This document shows, in pieces, positions 34,800 through 46,636 of a DNA stretch of 64,000 nucleotides. The notes under the pieces were generated by a model. It searched no databases. It had not been told where the DNA came from and worked only from the letters and a program-made list of their open reading frames with translations. The DNA comes from Myrica gale (lineage: Eukaryota > Streptophyta > Magnoliopsida > Fagales > Myricaceae), in the NCBI GenBank assembly GCA_963930655.1, contig OZ005606.1, forward strand, positions 12,791,501 through 12,855,500, written 5' to 3'. The first letter of the stretch is position 1. Each line of letters begins with the position of its first letter. A program made the translations under genes and the position numbers.

Positions 34800-36105
34800 A
34801 ATACTGGTGGCTCCGGTGCTTAAAATTCAAGTACTAATATTATTTCGAGCCAAAAAATTCAGGGATTAGTTTTAAAATTTCCTTCAAAACTAAGGACTAG
34901 TTTTAACTCATTTTAAATTTTTATTTTTTTTAGGCCTCCAAAGTCTTTGGTAAGATATGTGCTGTGCTACACCCAACAGTACTGCCCGAATGGATCTTAG
35001 AGAGCCTTCACTTATAATCAATGATGTAGGAGAAATTGGTATTAGCTATGGTGTGAAAAAGTAAGTGTCAAGGACCCAATGATTCAGAACCAACACCTCC
35101 TGCTACAAGCATGTCTAGGAGCGTTGCTTAGAGATGGGAGGTAGGGATTGCTATCAGTGGTGACTGGTGCTTTTATAAAAGAAACAACTTGACGTTTAGG
35201 TTACCAATCGAAGTCATCTATAAGGAGGATAGGTTGGAAGTTTCCGTCTAATTGTCTCTGTGAGCAGAGGAACCCCCTATATTTTAGATGAACAAATAGT
35301 CGCTTCAGTTGACTAGAGAGTAGAGTCGATATGAAGGAGTTACTCTAAGTTGGTAAGATTTTATATGGTAGTGCGGGGATGCAAGTCTGCATCGTGACTG
35401 AGGGGAACGTGGCTGCCTTATCTTTGATTTCAGCTGGTTTTGTTTTTTATTGCAACTTGTCTCCGGGGGTGAGTACGCGAGGGGCATGCTTTTCGAGGTT
35501 TGCAACGCAAGATAAACTGATGCGTCAAAAGAGGAGCAGAGACATAGCGTAGACAGACAGAAGTGGGTTCAGAGATTTGTCTAGCTGACTGTAATTCCCT
35601 TCTCGTAACTTCTTGAAAATAAGTGACAGGTCGCCCAGGCAATTCCCGAAGCTACTAGTGCCTGGCATTGAGTTGGCTAATTAATTATCATAGCCGCAAA
35701 GGATTCCCATCCACCCTCGTTGGAGTAGGTCAAATTTCACAAAGAGAAATATGCCTTATAATAAATATTCCATCAGAACGACAGCATTAGAAATTAGGGG
35801 GATGCGAGCTCAATTTCTTTTATAGATGCGTCATCATATCCTGACATTTATAAATATGAAGCGATATTAAGATGATCATGATCTCTAAGGTATTTGCGAA
35901 GAAGATTAAAATCCATCACATAAAATGTGGCTTAAGGCCCTAGATCGATCTACGTAATAGCCGACTCTGGCTTAGTTTAGGTGTTTGGGTCTCTATTTTG
36001 ATATGATAAAATACCTATAAAATAATATCTCTTCTCTATTAAATTATTTATTTATATTTTAATAAACATAACAAATTTATTCAAATAATGACTCGGTAAA
36101 TGTCA
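34800..36105. other. Intergenic DNA, no gene recognised
   Basis: Mixed-composition sequence without a convincing frame. The short stretch 35978-36100 ('gtgtttgggtctctattttg', 'aatatctcttctctattaaa') resembles one end of the Tourist-like MITE family seen at 12886, 49083 and 51874. Confidence 0.3.
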
Positions 36106-36666
36106 TATCTGTCCAGTGGCGGAACCAGGAATGAAAACCAACCCGGGCGAACTTTTAAAGCAAGATGACTGAATTTTTTTTTCATACGTAATGTAAAAAA
36201 TTGTCTTAGATTTATAATATCAAAATATTAAAGACTAAAAACATTAAAAATATTGAATTACACATACCGTACTATGTACTACGACTGAGAGGGGACAATT
36301 GGATCCTACGGTTGTGCATCTTCTGAAAATGTTGCAAAATGACTTACGGTTTATGAAAACGTTGGATCCTACGGTTTATGTTGTCCACTGCCCTGGACCT
36401 CATGCTGTCCAGGAAAACCCCCACCTTTACCACGCGGAGTCTTTGATAGGAGCGCCATCTGTGAGAGTGGGGAGAAAGGAACAGAACAAGATTCCCAAAT
36501 ACCAACCTCACTGAGGGAAGATTTTGTTGGATTAAACCGAGAATATGCCCTTGCAAATTACTCCAAGTGGGCAGAGGCAATAGCCAATAAGTCCAAAAGT
36601 TCTTTCAATTATTTCTATTTACTTTTGTAGGAGTCAACTACTGCATAATACCGAAGGCAGCCTTCA

Positions 36667-36880
36667 GTCCCTGTCCTATACGCAAAAATCGATTTAGTCC
36701 CTGTGATATGAAAAACATCGATTTAGTCCCTGTGATTCTATTTTCGTTTGTTATTGGTCCTCCATCAGAGACTGATTTTATCACTTTCTGAAATCACAGG
36801 GACTAAATCAATGTTTTTCATATCACAGGGATTAAATCGATTTTTGCATATAGCACAGGGACCAATTTTGCATTTATCCC
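36667..36880. repeat. Fold-back MITE, partial second copy of the 5032-5263 family
   Basis: It carries the same 'tagtccctgtgat', 'aaatcgattt' and 'tcatatcacaggga' blocks in mirrored order. The right end reads CATTTATCCC like the full copy; the left end lacks the terminal 25-30 bp. It lies inside the hAT element. Confidence 0.75.
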
Positions 36881-36969
36881 TAAAAATAAAGTGTTGATAC
36901 CAAATGCATAAAGCATTTTAGAACTGTGATTTGAATAGGAACAGTAAATGCAGAGAAGTAAAGAACCTG

Positions 36970-37242
36970 ATCCTGTTCCTCCAGCGATAGAGTGGCATAA
37001 AACAAAACCTTCGAGTCTATCACTATCATCTGCCTCTCTATCAATCATGTCCATTATGTCCTCTTCAACACCCTTTCCCTGAGCAGAAAGTAACAACCAT
37101 CGGAATGACATGAAAAACAGGGTTCTATATCGGAAATGCCGTCCTTGCTGATCCCGTGCTCTAGGCAGAGCTGCTTCCAGAACTCCATGCCGATCTGGTT
37201 CCCACATTGTCCGTCCTGAAGCGTGATGATCTCCCTCGGCAT
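36970..37242 (-). pseudogene. Gamma-tubulin gene fragments inside the hAT element
   Basis: From the ATG at 37240-37242 the minus strand reads [20 protein letters not shown] and on through [15 protein letters not shown], the first exon of plant gamma-tubulin (normally LQVGQ; Val to Asp here). Similarity stops near 37137. After unrelated sequence, about 37085-36970 in another frame reads [17 protein letters not shown] and [18 protein letters not shown], the region of the GGTGSGMG GTP-binding loop about 90 residues further on in the real protein. The intervening exons are missing and the two pieces are out of frame. No C-terminal domain. A captured, non-functional relic. Confidence 0.92.
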
Positions 37243-37284
37243 TTTCCTTTAATTCGGAAACTAACCAGGGTTCTATATCGGAAA
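37118..37284. repeat. 19-bp direct repeat bracketing the gamma-tubulin exon-1 piece
   Basis: CAGGGTTCTATATCGGAAA occurs exactly at 37118-37136 and 37266-37284, on either side of the exon-1 fragment. Confidence 0.95.
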
Positions 37285-37338
37285 GGAAAAGGAAAAACAA
37301 CAAAAAGAAGCAGGAATTCTCTTCCCTATACATAGCAG

Positions 37339-37470
37339 CAGGGGCGGACCCAGGGCGGCCCAGTACACTTAGTTTTTTTTTAAAAAAAATTATACATAAA
37401 AAAAAAAACAAATTTTAGGGGCGGACCCCGGGCGGCCGCCCAGGTTCGTCCGGGCCTGGGTCCGCCCCTG
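37339..37470. repeat. GC-rich terminal hairpin/nested hAT-end repeat
   Basis: CAGGGGCGGACCCAGG at 37339 is an inverse match to the element end CCTGGGTCCGCCCCTG at 37455-37470. Within it, 37419-37470 folds as a strong GC hairpin. It could be a tiny nested hAT MITE or a duplication of the host element's own terminus. No second 8-bp duplication flanks its left edge. Confidence 0.7.
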
Positions 37471-38441
37471 TATCTGTCTTAAGACTTTACTGATCAGAAG
37501 TTCTCCTGCACGCTGCGAATCTATTGAAAAAGTTTTCTTGATTTTGAGAATCATAACATTAGTACGTATTATAGTTTTGAGCCCTTGCAGTGAATTTTCT
37601 TCAAATATTTTTTTAATAGAAAAATAATAATTTTAATTTTACCATTATAATAAAGTGCAGCTAGCACTTTAAAAAACCAATCCTCTTTTTTGGGTATGTA
37701 AAAGCCACAAAATTTCGAATGCATTCTGGCTCCAGATATTTGAATTCGTACATAAATTGCATGAATGTACAATACTGCGCTGAGCATTTACGTTCAAATA
37801 TTTGCCATAATGAATAAGACGTTGGTATGTTATATAAACTAATTAAATACTTGACGATTCCAGTCCCACAATGAAAGTTTACATGCGAAAAATTATACTT
37901 ACTTGATCTGAAAAACGATTTTGAACTTGGTCTACGATTGAATCTTCAATCTTCGATAATCTTCAGATCTTGTTGATCTCACTCTGTGTCTTTTTGATTT
38001 CACAACTAAGCAACCCAAATGTTTTGCCTCTTTCCTTTCCACGCCTCACAGCCGTCACAGGGTTTTTCAAAGTCATAATGGTCAAATGTCTAGAAAAAAG
38101 ATATCTTACCGTCTTTTTTTGAACCATAGTTGTGATATAGCGTGACATTATTTACTCTTTTCCATGATTTCTCTTATATTCTTTTATTCCAAATTTTAGG
38201 CTTATACTAATTGTGATAATGTTCATTAACATATCACAATTTACTCCTGAGTATTTGAGATTGATTTGTAAAATTCCTTATGCTAACAATTATTCATTTG
38301 TTTATCCTTCCACTATACTATATTCCACATGAGTCAATAAGACAAGAATCATATCACCGATTAAGTCCCTAACTCATATAATTATCAATTCACAATCTAT
38401 AACTCGTTAGACTATCAATTGTTTCCAAAACAATTTCACAA

Positions 38442-38445
<4 letters not shown>

Positions 38446-38493
<48 letters not shown>

Positions 38494-38494
38494 A
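38446..38494. repeat. Compound (TA)n(TG)n microsatellite
   Basis: About 15 TA units followed by about 9 TG units without interruption. Confidence 0.95.
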
Positions 38495-38723
38495 TTAATT
38501 TTGAAAAATATTTTCACGAAATACCATTGGCCAACGGATTCTTTTGTAGTCCAACCCTATACATATATATTGAATACACTGCCTCATCAAGAGACTGATT
38601 AATTCCTTATTGAGCATTTATACAAACTCACTTATTATGTATAAGACCCAACGTTATCTGGAATTTTTTGCTTAGAAAGATCATCACTAAATGACTCAGT
38701 CAAAACACAACTACAAACAAATA

Positions 38724-39240
38724 CACTACAAGAAAAAACACTTTGGGTGACAAAAAAAATTGTCACCCAAAGTACAAATTTTGTCACCTAAGGTTTTGAG
38801 TGACAAAACAGGGTTGCCACCCGGTTTGTCACCTAAAGCCAGTCAGCGAATGTTTTAGGTGACGATTTTTGTGTTCTGTCACTCAAAACCGTTCGGACGG
38901 TTTATAAACTCGTCCAAACGATGATGTGAAAATCTCTGGACACATTTGTGAAGACATTCGCACCGTAGTTTCATTATGAAGAAATTTATTTTGTCATCTG
39001 AAAAAGCTGTTCGAACCTTTACGTATACAGTTCGGACTCATTGTACGTTGAACACGTTCGAACGTTTTGGTGTATCTTGCGCACGGTTTCTTATTTTAAG
39101 AACGTGTGGACGCGATAGACACCGTTCGGACTATAGAATTTAAAGCAAAGTGTGCGGACGGATAGTTATGCGTGCGTACGCTAGCAACGAAAAATATCCG
39201 TGCAAACGACATGTAACAACTGTTCGAACGGTTTTCTATA
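38724..39240. mobile_element. CACTA element terminus with subterminal repeats
   Basis: It begins CACTACAAGAAAAAACACTT and continues with a hairpin of TTGGGTGAC and its inverse, then many 'gttcggacggttt', 'cgttcgaacg' and 'gtgacaaaa' subterminal repeats until about 39240, where AT-rich sequence starts. No opposite terminus was found nearby, so this is a solo end or a highly deleted element of the same family as 9190-11765. Confidence 0.7.
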
Positions 39241-40092
39241 TATTTGAATTAATTTAATTAAAATTTATGAAATAATATAAATATGAAGATATGTACTGCT
39301 CATAATATAATAAAATATCTACAAATATGCAATCGTTATTAAAAGTAAATAAAATACATAAAAGGAGAATATCCTATATTTAAATTTGAATCTCTACATT
39401 TGAATTTGAATCTTCATAACAATATCAAATTTTTGATATTGTGATAACCATAATATCATATCAAATCTTTAAAATTTTATTATGATATTATCTCTAACAT
39501 ATTGAGTGTGTTTACATTCACGGAATATCAGCTAAATTTTCTCTATTTGAAAATGTTTAGGGTTACAAAGTATATACTGAATCCTAATTGCAAGGAAAAC
39601 TGAAAATTCCAATCTACTCAGTAGTACAGAAAGGGGATTATGCACCCAAACCCCAACAATCAATTGTCGGCTCATGGCAAACCAACATGTAATCATATGA
39701 TCGGCTCCATTCACCTCGCTACAACAATTGAGCATTATTCTCAAGCTTTAGTGTTACTTTTTTCATCATGAATCTCACTAGCTTGTTCTGATAAAACAAA
39801 TTGCTGTTTTTTAATTTTTTTCAAAATTTCCAATGCAAAAAGGTTTGGATTAGTATTGTTGCTGATTTTCTTTACAACTATGCTTAAAGTAAGTGCTTAT
39901 AGGTAGAGTAAAAATGCATAGATTATTAGGCAAATAACTAAGGAGCAAAACCCACGAGAAGCAGAACATCTCCAGTTCAGTCCCTCTTCCACTTCCTGCA
40001 AAACTTATAGGCCAATAGCTCTGCATATAGATGCCCACCTATTTGCAACTTCTCTTCAGAGCAAGAACGTATCGGCTGACCATGCGTACGTG
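39241..40092. other. AT-rich intergenic DNA downstream of the glycosylase relic
   Basis: No coding sequence recognised; part may be the former 3' UTR of the relic gene and part the interior of the CACTA fragment. Confidence 0.35.
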
Positions 40093-41310
40093 TTAGATGT
40101 GCCTCCATGGTCTTTCAGCAAGGCCTACACATTCACTGTGCCCATAGCAATCAACAAGATGATCGATTGTCAAACCAGCAGCTTGCATAAACGAATACAC
40201 AATCACCGGCCCTACCAGCCGAAATCCGTGCTTTATTAGATCCTTGCCCAGGGCTTCCGCTTTTGGAGTCCTAAGAGGAACATTCCTCGGATATCTGTAC
40301 CTGTTGATCACTGGTTTATGATTCACTTAACCCCACATATAGCTACCGACCGATCCGAATTCCCTCAAAATCTACATCATGCAAAAATATTAGATTAAGG
40401 AAAGTGCTTATTGAAGCTTGCAAAGGCTCCGAAATTGTTGAAGCTTGCCTTTAATACGCATTGGGCATTGTCTACTATACACCGCACTCTGCTCTCTGCT
40501 ACCATTAGTTCTTTGTTAGATGTTATCTCTTCTATCTCCTTCTCCCCCATTTTGGCGACGATGTTGGGATCAAATCGAGCAAAAGCTTCTCTATGTAATA
40601 TGTGAAACAAGTGTTTATGACAATTGCCGGTTGAATTTCTGAAGGTGGAGCAAAACGATGTTACCTGAACAATTCCCTTCTTTTCAGGATTTCAGTCCAG
40701 TTGTAGTCCATCAACATGCCAGACATTGCTAGAAGCTCAAATAATGGGCTGTTTGACAATTTACAACGTAAGGTTGGTATATAACACTCTTGCGGTTAGC
40801 TATAGACTTATGCTTAAAATTACAGAGGACTTACTTGTCATCGTAAACTGGAAATCCCCAGCACTCGTCGTGAAACGCTACGTAAACACCATCTGTGCAA
40901 AACGATGACATCAAGGTCTATTTAGAAGTTTCTGATACGAACAAGTACAGAGGTGAATGGGTATTACATCGATCAAGGTCTATTTCTATACCAAAGCTTA
41001 CCGCTGTTCTTTGTAATCCAGTTGCATCTCTTCAATTCCCCAGCATCAGTATCCTAACTTTGCTGCTGCAAATTTTTGTCCACCGGGGCTTCTCTTCTTT
41101 CAGGCGGTGCAAGCAGTCGTAATGCTAAAGATATTTATGAGCCAGGGGAGTACTACAATCAGTAAGAGAAGAGTCGTTTGAGTTCTGTGACAAAGACAGA
41201 GACAACGATGACAGGGAAAATGATGAACTGCTTCTCTGAAGCCCGATTGGGTAAACTCTCTTAAGCTGTTTGGACAGAATGTTGGAAACAGGCTTCTCTT
41301 TTTCCTCCAA
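40093..41310 (-). pseudogene. DNA-3-methyladenine glycosylase I (TAG-type) gene, decayed but with all five exons
   Basis: Five exons on the minus strand retain splice sites and phase: 41002-41310, 40835-40892, 40665-40748, 40449-40590 (GC donor) and 40093-40371. The N-terminus has VYPIGLQRSSSSFSLSSLSL, then ELKRCNWIT. Exon 2 has YVAFHDECWGFPVYDD and exon 3 MLMDYNWTEILKRRELF. Exon 4 has ESRVRCIVDNAQC and exon 5 VNHKPVINRYRYP, then SFMQAAGLTIDHLVDC, ending LAERPWRHI. These are hallmarks of bacterial-type TAG enzymes of plants that excise alkylated adenine in the nucleus or organelles. Three lesions disable it: a one-base loss near 41130, TAG at 41054-41056 and TAA at 40327-40329. With every exon and intron kept, it is an in-place duplicate that decayed, not a retrocopy. 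Sequencing error would have to explain all three lesions for it to be functional. Confidence 0.88.
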
Positions 41311-42350
41311 GAGTTTGTTCTTCTACAGAATATGTCTTCTTACATTTGCTTTAGACATGCTGGAGAAGATGACAAAGTTTCTGCTCTAATTTGGGTAGAT
41401 GCGATGAATTGATCAGATGCATAAAAGTAGGGAGCCTTTTGAAAGGAGAGTTCCCACACGATCTTACTTAATAATTTGGTTGGTGAAATGTAAGTTTGAC
41501 AATTATGGATGACCCTTTATGCTCCTTAATCTTGAAGCAAAATACACAGCGTACCCATGATGGGAAACCACAAATCTATTAATGAACAGATAGTACTTGT
41601 ATGGCTGAATTGTCGTTTTCCTGTGTTCCTTCCCCCCCCCCCCCCCAACTAAACAGAAGAAGGAAAAGAGGAAGATAAAAAAATCCAACGTAATGGCTAG
41701 ACCGTTGGGACTAAGTCTATGTAGTCAAATCTTATACAGTTTTAATGACATGAAAAAAGCTCATTTCCTTCTTTTGCCTTAATATTTCTATGCCTGGAAG
41801 ATATATGCCTTGCCCTACAACTATCACCCTATATCAGAGAAGCCGCTAAACTTTCCTGTACTGAGTTGTTTGTAGATAAGTAAACTTCTTTATTCAATGA
41901 GTACTGAAGAGCAATTAGAAGGTAACATGTTGATGGAAGTGTTAAATTTCAGGGAAGGCCAAGGCCAAGTAATAATAATCAAAATATCCTTTTGATTCCT
42001 GCCGACTGAGCTGACTATAGGTTCCAAGCGCACCATGGCTGCAGATTCGATAGGATTATGGACCAAAGCACCCTATTTTGAAAAAAAGTTGGCTGAATCT
42101 GAAAACTTCATAATTTCATCCATTCGAATAGTAATCTCCAATTATCAGTGGTGTGTAACTTTTGCGCATAAAGACACGGGAAAACCACAGCTGAAAAAAC
42201 CCTTTGGTCAAGTAAAGGGGGTGAAATTAAGGTGGAGGGTGCACTTTTAGTTGTTGTGGTAATGGCATTGTGTCCAAATTGCAGCAAAATCTAATGATAG
42301 CTCTTTTAGTTGTAGTGTTCGTCTCATTGCAAGTGAAAATGGGTCCAGTT
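41311..42350. other. Upstream region of the glycosylase relic, no gene recognised
   Basis: Mixed-composition sequence up to the LINE insertion point. A 71-codon frame at 42035-42250 begins with ATG in good context (CACC-ATG-GCT) but has no recognisable domain. Confidence 0.35.
41632..41646 (+). repeat. Poly(C) tract, 15 bases
   Basis: An uninterrupted run of C, prone to length error. Confidence 0.95.
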
Positions 42351-45300
42351 GGAGCCTGAGAGTGCATCTCCTCCTTTGAATCAGCTTGGCTTGAAAGCAA
42401 AGGATTCACTTGGTAAGAAGCCGCCGAAGAAGAAAGGGAGTGTTACGTCTCCTCCTTCGGGGGGGAAACACAGGTGATTGATTGTGTGAGCACCTCTATT
42501 TTTTGAACTTTTTGTTTATGTTGGGTTGCTGGAATATTAGAGGTCTTAATGATCCACTGAAACAGAGCGAAATTAGGAATTTTCTCTCTGAGCATCGCCT
42601 GACTATTTTGGGTATCATTGAAACTAGAGTCAGGGAACCCAATAAGCAAAGCATTGAGAGATCTGTAGCTCATAATTGGTGTTTTTTGAATAACTATAGT
42701 TGGTCACATCTTGGTCATATCTGGGTGTGCTGGGACCCGAATTTAATGGAGATCAATTGCTTGGGAAAAACTTAGCAGAGTATTCACTGTAGAGTGGCTT
42801 GTAAGGTGTCCGGTTGGGAATTTTGTGTTTCATTTATCTATGGGCTGAACTGCCCAATCAGGAGGAAGGAATTATGGCATGACTTGATGCAGTGGTCGAA
42901 GATAAGCTTACCTTGGATTATTTTGGGAGACTTCAATGCAATCCGGGATAGAAGCGAAATGTTAGGTGGGACCACTCATTGGCCCCTCTGGAAAGATGAC
43001 CTGGCCTCCTGTCTCAGGGATGCTGAGCTTGATGACTTGAAGTTTACAGGGCATCTTTTCACTTGGTCGAACCGAAGGGAGGACGAGCTCATCATGAGGA
43101 AACTCGACCGTGTGCTAGTCAACCGTTGTTGGGAAGATCGTTTTGCTATGGCAGAAGCTAAATTTGTGCCTCCTGGAATTTCTGACCATGCGGCTATGGT
43201 AGTAAAGGTGGACGAATGGAAGAAGGGTGGCTCCTCTTTTAAGTTCTTTAATTTTTGGGCTGATAATCCTCGCTTTATGGGGCTGGTGGAAGATGTTTGG
43301 AAGGAGGAAGCAATTGGGGTACCTATGTATCAACTTTACTTGAAATTAAGCAAGCTGAAGGGAGAACTTAAGAAGCTGAACAAGGAATGTTATTCTGCAC
43401 TTTCCAACCGGGTGCTTGAGGCCAAAGCCATTTTGTTAACCATTCAGATGGAGTTGCAAGAGCAACTCAATCAGTCGGAACTTGTTAGTAAAGAGAAAGA
43501 AGCAACTCTTGAAGTATGTCCAACTTCGGAGGGACGAGAAGCGCTTTTATAAGCAAAAATCAAGGGTTAAATGGTTAGAATGTGGTGAACAGTGCACCAG
43601 TTTTTTCTTTAAAGCATTGGTAGTCATCATAGTAGAAGCAGAATCAGAACTATATCTTTAGATGATGGTACCTGCCTCACTAAGCAAGAAGATGTCCAAA
43701 ATGAGATTGTTCAATTTTATAGTAATCTCTGGGGTGCTAATGATGGTGGACAGGGGTTTGATAGAGAAGATGTCAAGGCGGCTATTAAGAGGAAATTAAA
43801 TGTTGAGCAGCAAAGCATGCTTGTGCAGGCTGTGTCAGACCTAGAAATCAAGGAGGCTATGTTTTCCATTGACGATTTGAAAGCCCCTGGCCCGGATGGC
43901 TTTAATGCATTCTTTTTCAAGAAAACTTGGCAACTCACGGGACCTTGTGTTACTGCTTCTATCCATTCTTTTTTTGCTTCAGGTAAGCTTCTTAAACGTG
44001 CAAACTGCACCTCAGTTTCCTTGATCCCTAAAGTACCAAATGCAACTTTTCTCAAAGATTTTAGGTCAATCTCCTGTTGTAACACAATTTATAAGTGTGT
44101 TACCAAGATTATTGCAGCTCGACTCAAGCGGGTAATGCTACATCTGGTTGGAATACATCAAACGACTTTTATCGAAGGCCAAAGAATTGGAGACAACGTT
44201 CTCCTTGCTCAAGAACTTCTACGGAATTACCACCGCGACAATGGTACCCCCCTTAGTGGATCTAATGAAAGCTTATGATAAGGTAAGCTGAGAATTTTTA
44301 TTTGCTGTCTTAGAGGAGGTTGGGATTCCCCCACGAATGGTGGGCTGGATTGTAGAATGTATTTCTTCGGCTACTTTTTCCATTAATGTAAATGAAAGCC
44401 TTTGTAGTTTTTTCAAGGGGAAGAGGGGCCTCCGACAAGGCGATCCTATGTCGCCTTATCTATTTTCCCTTGTTATTGATGCTTTTTCAGGCCTGGTGGA
44501 GATTGTTACCAACCGTGGCCCTTTCAACTATCATTGGAGATGCAGCAAGGCGAAAACAACTCATTTGTGCTTTGCAGATGATTTATTGCTATTTTCAAAG
44601 GGGGATATCCAATCTGTTTCTATTTTGCATCACTCCTTGAGTAAGTTTGGTAGTATGTCTGGTTTAGTTCCTAACCCAGCAAAAAGCCAGGTGTTTACAT
44701 GTGGGGTGAATTCTGGAGTTCAAGGAAGGATGATTGAGATGTTGGGTTTTGCTGTTGGGACCCTTCCGGTGAGGTACTTGGGTGTCCCACTTATTTCTTC
44801 AAGACTTAAAAAATCTGATTGTCAAGATTTGTGCAACAGGATCCTTGCAAGGATTAAAAGTTGGGTCAATAACTATTTGTCATATGCTGGTAGATTGCAG
44901 CTTATTAAATCAGTACTTATTGCCATCCAAACCTATTGGTCATCATTGTTCATGCTTCCGAAAGAAGTTCTTTTCTTAATTGAGCAGATGATGCGCAAGT
45001 TTCTGTGGAAGAGAGCTCAACTTGGAAGAGGAGGAGCGAAAGTGTCATGGAATGAGGTATGTCGGCCAAAAAGAGAAGGTGATTGGGCATTCCAGATTTG
45101 AGAAACTGGAACTATGCAGCTCTTGTGAAGCATTTATGGCATCTTCTTACTAATCCAGTGGATTCTATATGGGTGAAATGATGTAATGATTATTTAATTC
45201 GGGGTAGATCTCTTTGGGACCTCCGTACCCCTGAGAATAGCTCGTGGAGTTGGAGGAAGTTACTACAGCTCAGGCCCTTCGTAAGGCATTATTTTAGGCA

Positions 45301-46037
45301 TGTCCCTGGTCACTCTGTTTGTTGGGCTCTCACTGGGGATGGCAACTTCACCACCTCCAGTGCATTGCAGCTTTTTCAAGGCACCCGTGAAATGGTCCTG
45401 TGGAATCAGATTGTTTGGTTCAATGGCTATATACCAAGATGTTCTTTTATTCTATGGTTGGCAATAAGAAACAGATTATACACACAATGCAGATTGAAGG
45501 AGATGGGCCTTCTTACTAACACTAAATGCACATTTTGTGCTTTGGAGGAGGAAGACATGAATCATCTCTTTTTTGAGTGTACGTTCTCAAAACGAATTTG
45601 GTGGCTCATTAATGACAAGTGCTCCCTACCTATGCTTACTGGGAATTGTGATGACATTGTTACTTGGTGTGCGACTAACTGGAAAGGGAAGAGCTTGCTG
45701 TCCAAGGTGCGCAAATTGTGCCTTGCCTCCACTGTGTATGCTATCTGGAAAGAGCGAAATGGGAGACTGTATGGGGGGACGAGACACCAGCTTGTACGTG
45801 TCTACTTAGAGATTACTGCAATTGTGAAGGACCGCTTAGCGTCTAGGTGTTTCAAGGGCGCTCTGGCGGCCAACCCTTCCATTGCAGCGAGATGGGGGTG
45901 CAACCATTGATTTCTTTTTCTGTTTTATGCTACAGATCTTGCTAATACTTGTGCTGATGGGTTTCTGTTAATAGGGCTTGTCCCTATTATTGTATAAACT
46001 ATTTTTTGTTGGAATTCACTTACCTTTACCAAAAAAA
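42351..46037 (+). mobile_element. L1-type LINE, 5'-truncated, with target duplication and poly(A)
   Basis: ATGGGTCCAGTT lies just before the element (42339-42350) and again right after its short poly(A) (46038-46049). The match extends through three further A's, though these merge with the tail. The insert holds most of ORF2 and only a short stretch of sequence before it; ORF1 is absent, so it is 5'-truncated as usual for LINEs. Stops and frameshifts show it is not recent. Confidence 0.92.
42520..45910 (+). pseudogene. LINE ORF2 relic: endonuclease, reverse transcriptase, zf-RVT
   Basis: Blocks in order. AP-type endonuclease: CWNIRGLND, then GIIETRV, LGDFNAI, LDRVLVN and SDHAAMV (42530-43200). 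Reverse transcriptase: KAPGPDGFNAFFFKKTW (43880), FIEGQRIGDNVLLAQ (44170), LMKAYDKVS, RGLRQGDPMSPYLF (44430) and CFADDLLLF (44570), the usual FADD active site of plant L1s. Then SLPVRYLGVPL-like sequence and the zinc-binding zf-RVT domain (CTFCALEEEDMNHLFFEC, 45530). Disabling changes include TAG at about 42775, a frameshift near 43550, TGA replacing the conserved Trp after KAYDKVS (about 44290), a frameshift near 45085 and TGA near 45180. No RNase H is recognisable after zf-RVT. Confidence 0.93.
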
Positions 46038-46421
46038 ATGGGTCCAGTTTATTCTTAGTTCTTACTCCCTGATCTGTCCTCATCGCTTGAGGCGTACCTG
46101 TTGCCAAAATAGACAGAGATATGCCATCTATCATCCTTCGAACTCGAAGTGTTCCTATTTTGTGAAATAAGTTTATGGGTTATTTGCTACTTCAAGTGTT
46201 GGGAGCGAGTTGTTTAATTAGTCCTGAAGCGTGAGTCCAACCTTAAAAAACTTGGCTTAAATACACTCCATACTCGTGTGGTATGCTTAAGTTTCAAATA
46301 TGCCCCTCTCATAAATAAAGTTGTTTTAATACCTCTAGGTAATATTTTCTGTTAACAAAATACCTCTCCGTCCACTTCCCGTTTAAAAAACTAACAGGTA
46401 GTGGTGACGTGTCATTCCTTA

Positions 46422-46636
46422 ACACGTCTGCACGAATAAAAATGCACCACGTGTCATCTGTGCTCACTTTCACCATGTCATATGCCTAGTCAACTCAAAT
46501 GTTTGGTCAACTTATCTGAAATTTAGTTTTAGTTTTTTAAATGATGTGACATTTGAGTTGACTGAGTATATGACATGGTGAAAGTGGGCCTAGATGACAC
46601 GTGGTACATTTTTATTCGTGCATAGTTTTAAGGAAC
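46422..46636. repeat. Fold-back repeat, ~90-bp inverted arms
   Basis: The left arm (CACGAATAAAAATGCACCAC to GTCAACTCAAATGT) is mirrored by the right arm (ACATTTGAGTTGAC to TTTTTATTCGTGCA) with a ~30-bp loop. The arms include 'cacgtgtcat' and 'caccatgtcatat' blocks. Non-coding. Confidence 0.75.

Larger units (their letters stand above)
36114..37470. mobile_element. Non-autonomous hAT element carrying gamma-tubulin fragments, perfect 8-bp TSD
   Basis: TATCTGTC occurs at 36106-36113 and again at 37471-37478. The ends are CAGTGGCGGAACCAGG and CCTGGGTCCGCCCCTG, inverse of each other at 14 of 16 positions. Inside are a partial fold-back MITE (36667-36880), two gamma-tubulin pieces (36970-37242) and, at the right end, a GC-rich hairpin zone (37339-37470) with a second copy of the terminus. 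No hAT transposase is present. Confidence 0.88.

Noticed and set aside
36818..37411. 197-codon minus-strand frame as a gene
   Set aside because: It strings together a MITE arm, out-of-phase gamma-tubulin scraps and hAT end sequence; a fusion of fragments, not a protein gene.
42443..43333. Minus-strand frames of 72-76 codons within the LINE
   Set aside because: Antisense shadows of LINE ORF2; no independent similarity.
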